Assembly (NCBI RefSeq): GCF_020911885.1
Contig: NZ_CP087132.1
Coordinates: 1,488,001 to 1,552,000 of the forward strand
Direction: 5' to 3'
Source of the DNA: Flavobacterium acetivorans
Lineage (GTDB): Bacteria > Bacteroidota > Bacteroidia > Flavobacteriales > Flavobacteriaceae
Length of the DNA stretch: 64,000 nt
Shown: positions 61,312 through 64,000 of the stretch, piece by piece
How positions within the stretch are numbered: the first letter of the stretch is position 1
How the letters are laid out: each line of letters begins with the position of its first letter
Position numbers and translations under genes: made by a program
The notes under the pieces: model-generated
What the model saw: only the letters and a program-made list of their open reading frames with translations
What the model was told of the DNA's origin: nothing
Database searches by the model: none

Positions 61312-61356
61312 TAATTTGCAATAATTTTTTAGATAACGATCATAATTTTAGATAAG

Positions 61357-62451
61357 ATGAGGCAGTATAAATTCATATTGAGTGGCGGTGGAACCGGAGG
61401 ACATATTTATCCTGCTATTGCGATTGCCAATGAATTAAAGTTGCGTTTTCCTGATGCCGAATTTCTTTTTGTGGGTGCCAAAGATAAAATGGAAATGCAA
61501 AAAGTGCCACAGGCAGGTTATTCAATTAAGGGATTATGGATTGCGGGTTTGCAAAGAAAAATTAGTTTACAAAATCTAATGTTTCCATTTAAATTAGCGG
61601 ATAGTTTATGGAAATCCCGAAAAATAATTAAACAATTTAAACCAGACGTTGTTATTGGTACCGGTGGTTTTGCCAGTGGTCCGTTGTTAAAAATGGCTAG
61701 TTTGATGAATGTTCCAACGGTAATTCAGGAGCAAAATTCGTATCCGGGAATTACTAATAAGTTATTGAGTGAAAAAGCCAGTGCAATTTGTGTGGCTTAT
61801 GAAAATTTGGATCGATTTTTCCCTGCCGATAAAATGATTTTGACTGGAAATCCAGTGCGTCAGGATTTAATTGATATTGAAGGGAAAAAAGCTGAAGCAA
61901 TTGAATTTTTTAATTTAGATGCCAATAAAAAAACCTTATTGGTTCTTGGGGGAAGTTTGGGAGCAAGACGGGTAAATCAATTAATTGAAAAAGAGTTGAA
62001 AAATATGCTTTCCCAAGATATCCAGATAATCTGGCAATGCGGGAAATTGTATTATGAGGACTATAAGAAATATGACTCAGCTAATGTCAAAGTGTTAGCT
62101 TTTGTCGAAAAAATGGATTTTGCGTATGCTGCAGCTGATGTGATTATTTCAAGAGCGGGCGCGTCCTCGGTTTCAGAATTAGCTATCGTGGGAAAACCGG
62201 TAATTTTTATCCCATCGCCTAATGTAGCCGAAGATCATCAAACGAAAAATGCAAAAGCAATCGTAGATAAAAAAGGAGCTCTTTTGCTGGTAGAATCAGA
62301 ACTTGATTCTCAATTTAGTCTTGTTTTTGAAGCTTTATTGAAAGATCAAGGCAAGCAGAAACAATTGAGTGAGAATATAAAAGAATTAGCAATGCCTGAA
62401 GCAACAAAACGAATTGCTGACGAAATTGTGAAGTTAATTAAAAATAAATAG
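61357..62451 (+). CDS. murG: UDP-GlcNAc:lipid I N-acetylglucosaminyltransferase MurG
   Basis: A 364-residue GT-B enzyme that turns lipid I into lipid II at the inner face of the membrane. Motifs: [19 protein letters not shown] (residues about 8-26), [39 protein letters not shown], and [12 protein letters not shown] in the nucleotide-binding half. Confidence 0.97.
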   Translation: MRQYKFILSGGGTGGHIYPAIAIANELKLRFPDAEFLFVGAKDKMEMQKVPQAGYSIKGLWIAGLQRKISLQNLMFPFKLADSLWKSRKIIKQFKPDVVIGTGGFASGPLLKMASLMNVPTVIQEQNSYPGITNKLLSEKASAICVAYENLDRFFPADKMILTGNPVRQDLIDIEGKKAEAIEFFNLDANKKTLLVLGGSLGARRVNQLIEKELKNMLSQDIQIIWQCGKLYYEDYKKYDSANVKVLAFVEKMDFAYAAADVIISRAGASSVSELAIVGKPVIFIPSPNVAEDHQTKNAKAIVDKKGALLLVESELDSQFSLVFEALLKDQGKQKQLSENIKELAMPEATKRIADEIVKLIKNK

Positions 62452-62463
62452 TAAGCGATAGCA

Positions 62464-63813
62464 ATGAATTTAAATCAAATACATAACGTCTATTTCATCG
62501 GGATTGGTGGTATCGGAATGAGTGCTTTGGCTCGTTATTTTAAAAATATCGGCAAGCAAGTTTCGGGCTATGATAAGACTCCTACGACTTTGACAAAAGA
62601 GTTGATCGAAAGCGGGATTGCTATTCATTTTGAGGACAGTATTAACTTGATTCCAAAAGACTATTTTGTCGAAAATACTTTGGTGATTATTACTCCTGCG
62701 GTTCCTAAAACTCATTCTGAATGGAATTATTTTTTGGAAAGAGAATATCATGTTAAAAAAAGAGCCGAGGTATTAGGGATAATAACAAAAGATACTTTTT
62801 GTTTTGCCGTTGCCGGAACGCATGGAAAAACAACGACTTCCAGTATTTTAGGACATATATTATATGAAAGCGGCGCCGATGTTACGGCTTTTATAGGCGG
62901 AATAGTTGAGAATTATAATTCGAATTTGATAGGAAGCGGAAAAACGGTAACTGTTGTAGAAGCTGATGAATTTGATCGCTCTTTTTTGCATTTGCATCCT
63001 AATATTGCTTGCATTACTTCAATGGATGCAGATCATTTGGATATCTACGGTACCAGTGCAGCTATAGAAGAGTCCTTTGTGGAATTTGCGAATAAGATTG
63101 AAGATAAGAATAGATTATTTATAACGAAGGAGTTGCCTTTAGAAGGTGTAACTGTGGCTGTAAATGAAGATGCGGTTTATAGTGCTTTTAATGTTAGAAT
63201 CGATAATGGGACTTATGTTTTTGATGTAAAAACTCCAGATGGGATTCTAGCAGATTTTCGTTTTGGCTTACCGGGAAAACATAATTTAATGAATGCTTTA
63301 ATGGCTATCGCAATGGCAATAAATTTCGGCACCCCAACCGGTGCTATTGCGATAGCCTTAGCTTCATTTAAGGGAATAAAAAGAAGGTTTTCTTACCAGA
63401 TAAAAACGGATGGTCTAGTTTATATTGATGATTATGCGCATCATCCAACGGAGATTAATGCAGTTTATCAAGCAGTTAGGGAATTGTATCCGACGAAGAA
63501 AGTCTTGGCTGTTTTTCAGCCTCATTTATTCAGCAGAACAAGCGATTTTGCTGCTGATTTCGCCAAAAGTCTTGCTAACTTTGACGAAGTTATTTTGATG
63601 GATATTTATCCTGCTCGAGAACTTCCAATGGAAGGAATAACATCAGAATGGTTGTTGGGAAAAATTGATAATCCAAATAAGAAATTAGTTTCAAAAGAAA
63701 GCGTGGTTGATGCAATTTTAAAGAGTGATGCGTCAATAATTGTGACTATAGGAGCAGGTGATATTGGGGAATTAGTAGGGGAGATAAAACGAACATTAAA
63801 TGAAAATATTTAA
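62464..63813 (+). CDS. murC: UDP-N-acetylmuramate--L-alanine ligase
   Basis: A 449-residue Mur ligase that adds L-Ala to UDP-MurNAc. Motifs: YFIGIGGIGMSALARYF (residues about 10-26), the ATP loop VAGTHGKTTTSS, EADEFDRSFL, DADHLDIYG, KRRFSYQ, and DDYAHHPTEI. Its end overlaps the next gene (ftsQ) by 14 bp. Confidence 0.97.
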   Translation: MNLNQIHNVYFIGIGGIGMSALARYFKNIGKQVSGYDKTPTTLTKELIESGIAIHFEDSINLIPKDYFVENTLVIITPAVPKTHSEWNYFLEREYHVKKRAEVLGIITKDTFCFAVAGTHGKTTTSSILGHILYESGADVTAFIGGIVENYNSNLIGSGKTVTVVEADEFDRSFLHLHPNIACITSMDADHLDIYGTSAAIEESFVEFANKIEDKNRLFITKELPLEGVTVAVNEDAVYSAFNVRIDNGTYVFDVKTPDGILADFRFGLPGKHNLMNALMAIAMAINFGTPTGAIAIALASFKGIKRRFSYQIKTDGLVYIDDYAHHPTEINAVYQAVRELYPTKKVLAVFQPHLFSRTSDFAADFAKSLANFDEVILMDIYPARELPMEGITSEWLLGKIDNPNKKLVSKESVVDAILKSDASIIVTIGAGDIGELVGEIKRTLNENI

Positions 63814-64000
63814 TTGGACAAATAGTAGATTGCTTCTGATGATTGGGGTTGTTCTTTTTCTATTTTCATTCACTTCAAAGCGAAATCAAAATAGAAAACT
63901 GACAAAATCAGTAGTGGTTTTTGTTGGAGAAAATACTCTTTTTTTGAAAAGAGAAACGGTTAATAAATTGTTAATAGAAAATAATGAGAACGCATCAAGT
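63800..64000 (+). CDS. ftsQ: Cell division protein FtsQ, N-terminal part (3' truncated by window edge)
   Basis: 67 codons are visible, starting ATG 63800 inside murC. The protein has a short cytosolic N-terminus, one membrane helix (about residues 10-25; LLLMIGVVLFLFSF) and the start of a periplasmic domain. The gene position after murC in the dcw cluster and the topology identify FtsQ (DivIB). The rest lies beyond the window. Confidence 0.85.
   Translation, partial: MKIFNWTNSRLLLMIGVVLFLFSFTSKRNQNRKLTKSVVVFVGENTLFLKRETVNKLLIENNENASS

Overview
The window is chromosomal DNA of a Bacteroidota bacterium, most likely a Flavobacterium or a close relative. The DNA is AT-rich. Almost every mapped transcription start region carries the Bacteroidota -7 element TAnnTTTG, and Shine-Dalgarno sequences are weak or absent. 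Lineage markers include gldB and gldC (gliding), a type IX secretion plug protein (former DUF5103), an S46 dipeptidyl peptidase, a DUF5916 outer-membrane protein, and a DNA primase without the usual zinc ligands. It looks like ordinary core chromosome: I see no insertion sequence, prophage, integrase or CRISPR array.

Layout. 1-8.5 kb: 3' part of mutS, a tRNA-Gly/tRNA-Leu unit, a YegP-like protein, two small lipoproteins, a DPP11-type peptidase, an acetyltransferase with waaA, and a DegT-type sugar aminotransferase with galE. 9-14 kb: fabD, then a pirin/acetyltransferase/Fe-S/YceI operon and a Crp/DUF6370 pair. 14-28 kb: housekeeping metabolism (purT, aspartate-type aminotransferase, front-end desaturase, rsmG, pruA, apaG, T9SS plug, methyltransferase/map, gpmI, DUF5916). 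28-38 kb: an L,D-transpeptidase-like protein, two identical tRNA-Gly(UCC) units, pepE, five overlapping or closely packed envelope genes (four CarboxypepD_reg-like paralogues plus DUF6702), an M1 peptidase, and tatA/PAP2. 38-52 kb: rlmN, a polyprenyl synthase, an ECF sigma/candidate anti-sigma/outer-membrane cluster, dnaG, a LuxR-type response regulator, nadE, gldBC and engB. 52-64 kb: the division and cell-wall (dcw) cluster, mraZ-rsmH-ftsL-ftsI-murE-mraY-murD-ftsW-murG-murC-ftsQ, cut at the right edge.

How the parts work together. The dcw cluster reads as one long transcription unit. Four GTGGT boxes, three of them in exact 10-bp phase, lie ahead of its promoter and suggest MraZ autoregulation. 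MurE carries the DNPR motif of meso-diaminopimelate-adding enzymes. GldB, GldC and the plug protein belong to the gliding/T9SS machinery of the phylum. WaaA, FabD, the desaturase and the polyprenyl synthase feed envelope lipid and LPS synthesis.

The most interesting non-textbook signals are: (i) two copies, in opposite orientation, of what looks like one dispersed intergenic repeat (9965-10033 and 15638-15705); (ii) a structured-looking leader upstream of the DegT aminotransferase; (iii) two mutually exclusive perfect hairpins before galE; (iv) an ECF-type promoter in front of the sigma gene, whose operon ends in an unusual jelly-roll/coiled-coil/beta-barrel protein; (v) the tandem CarboxypepD_reg-like cluster; and (vi) the zinc-ligand-free primase. 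No clearly new multi-gene defence or mobile system is visible.
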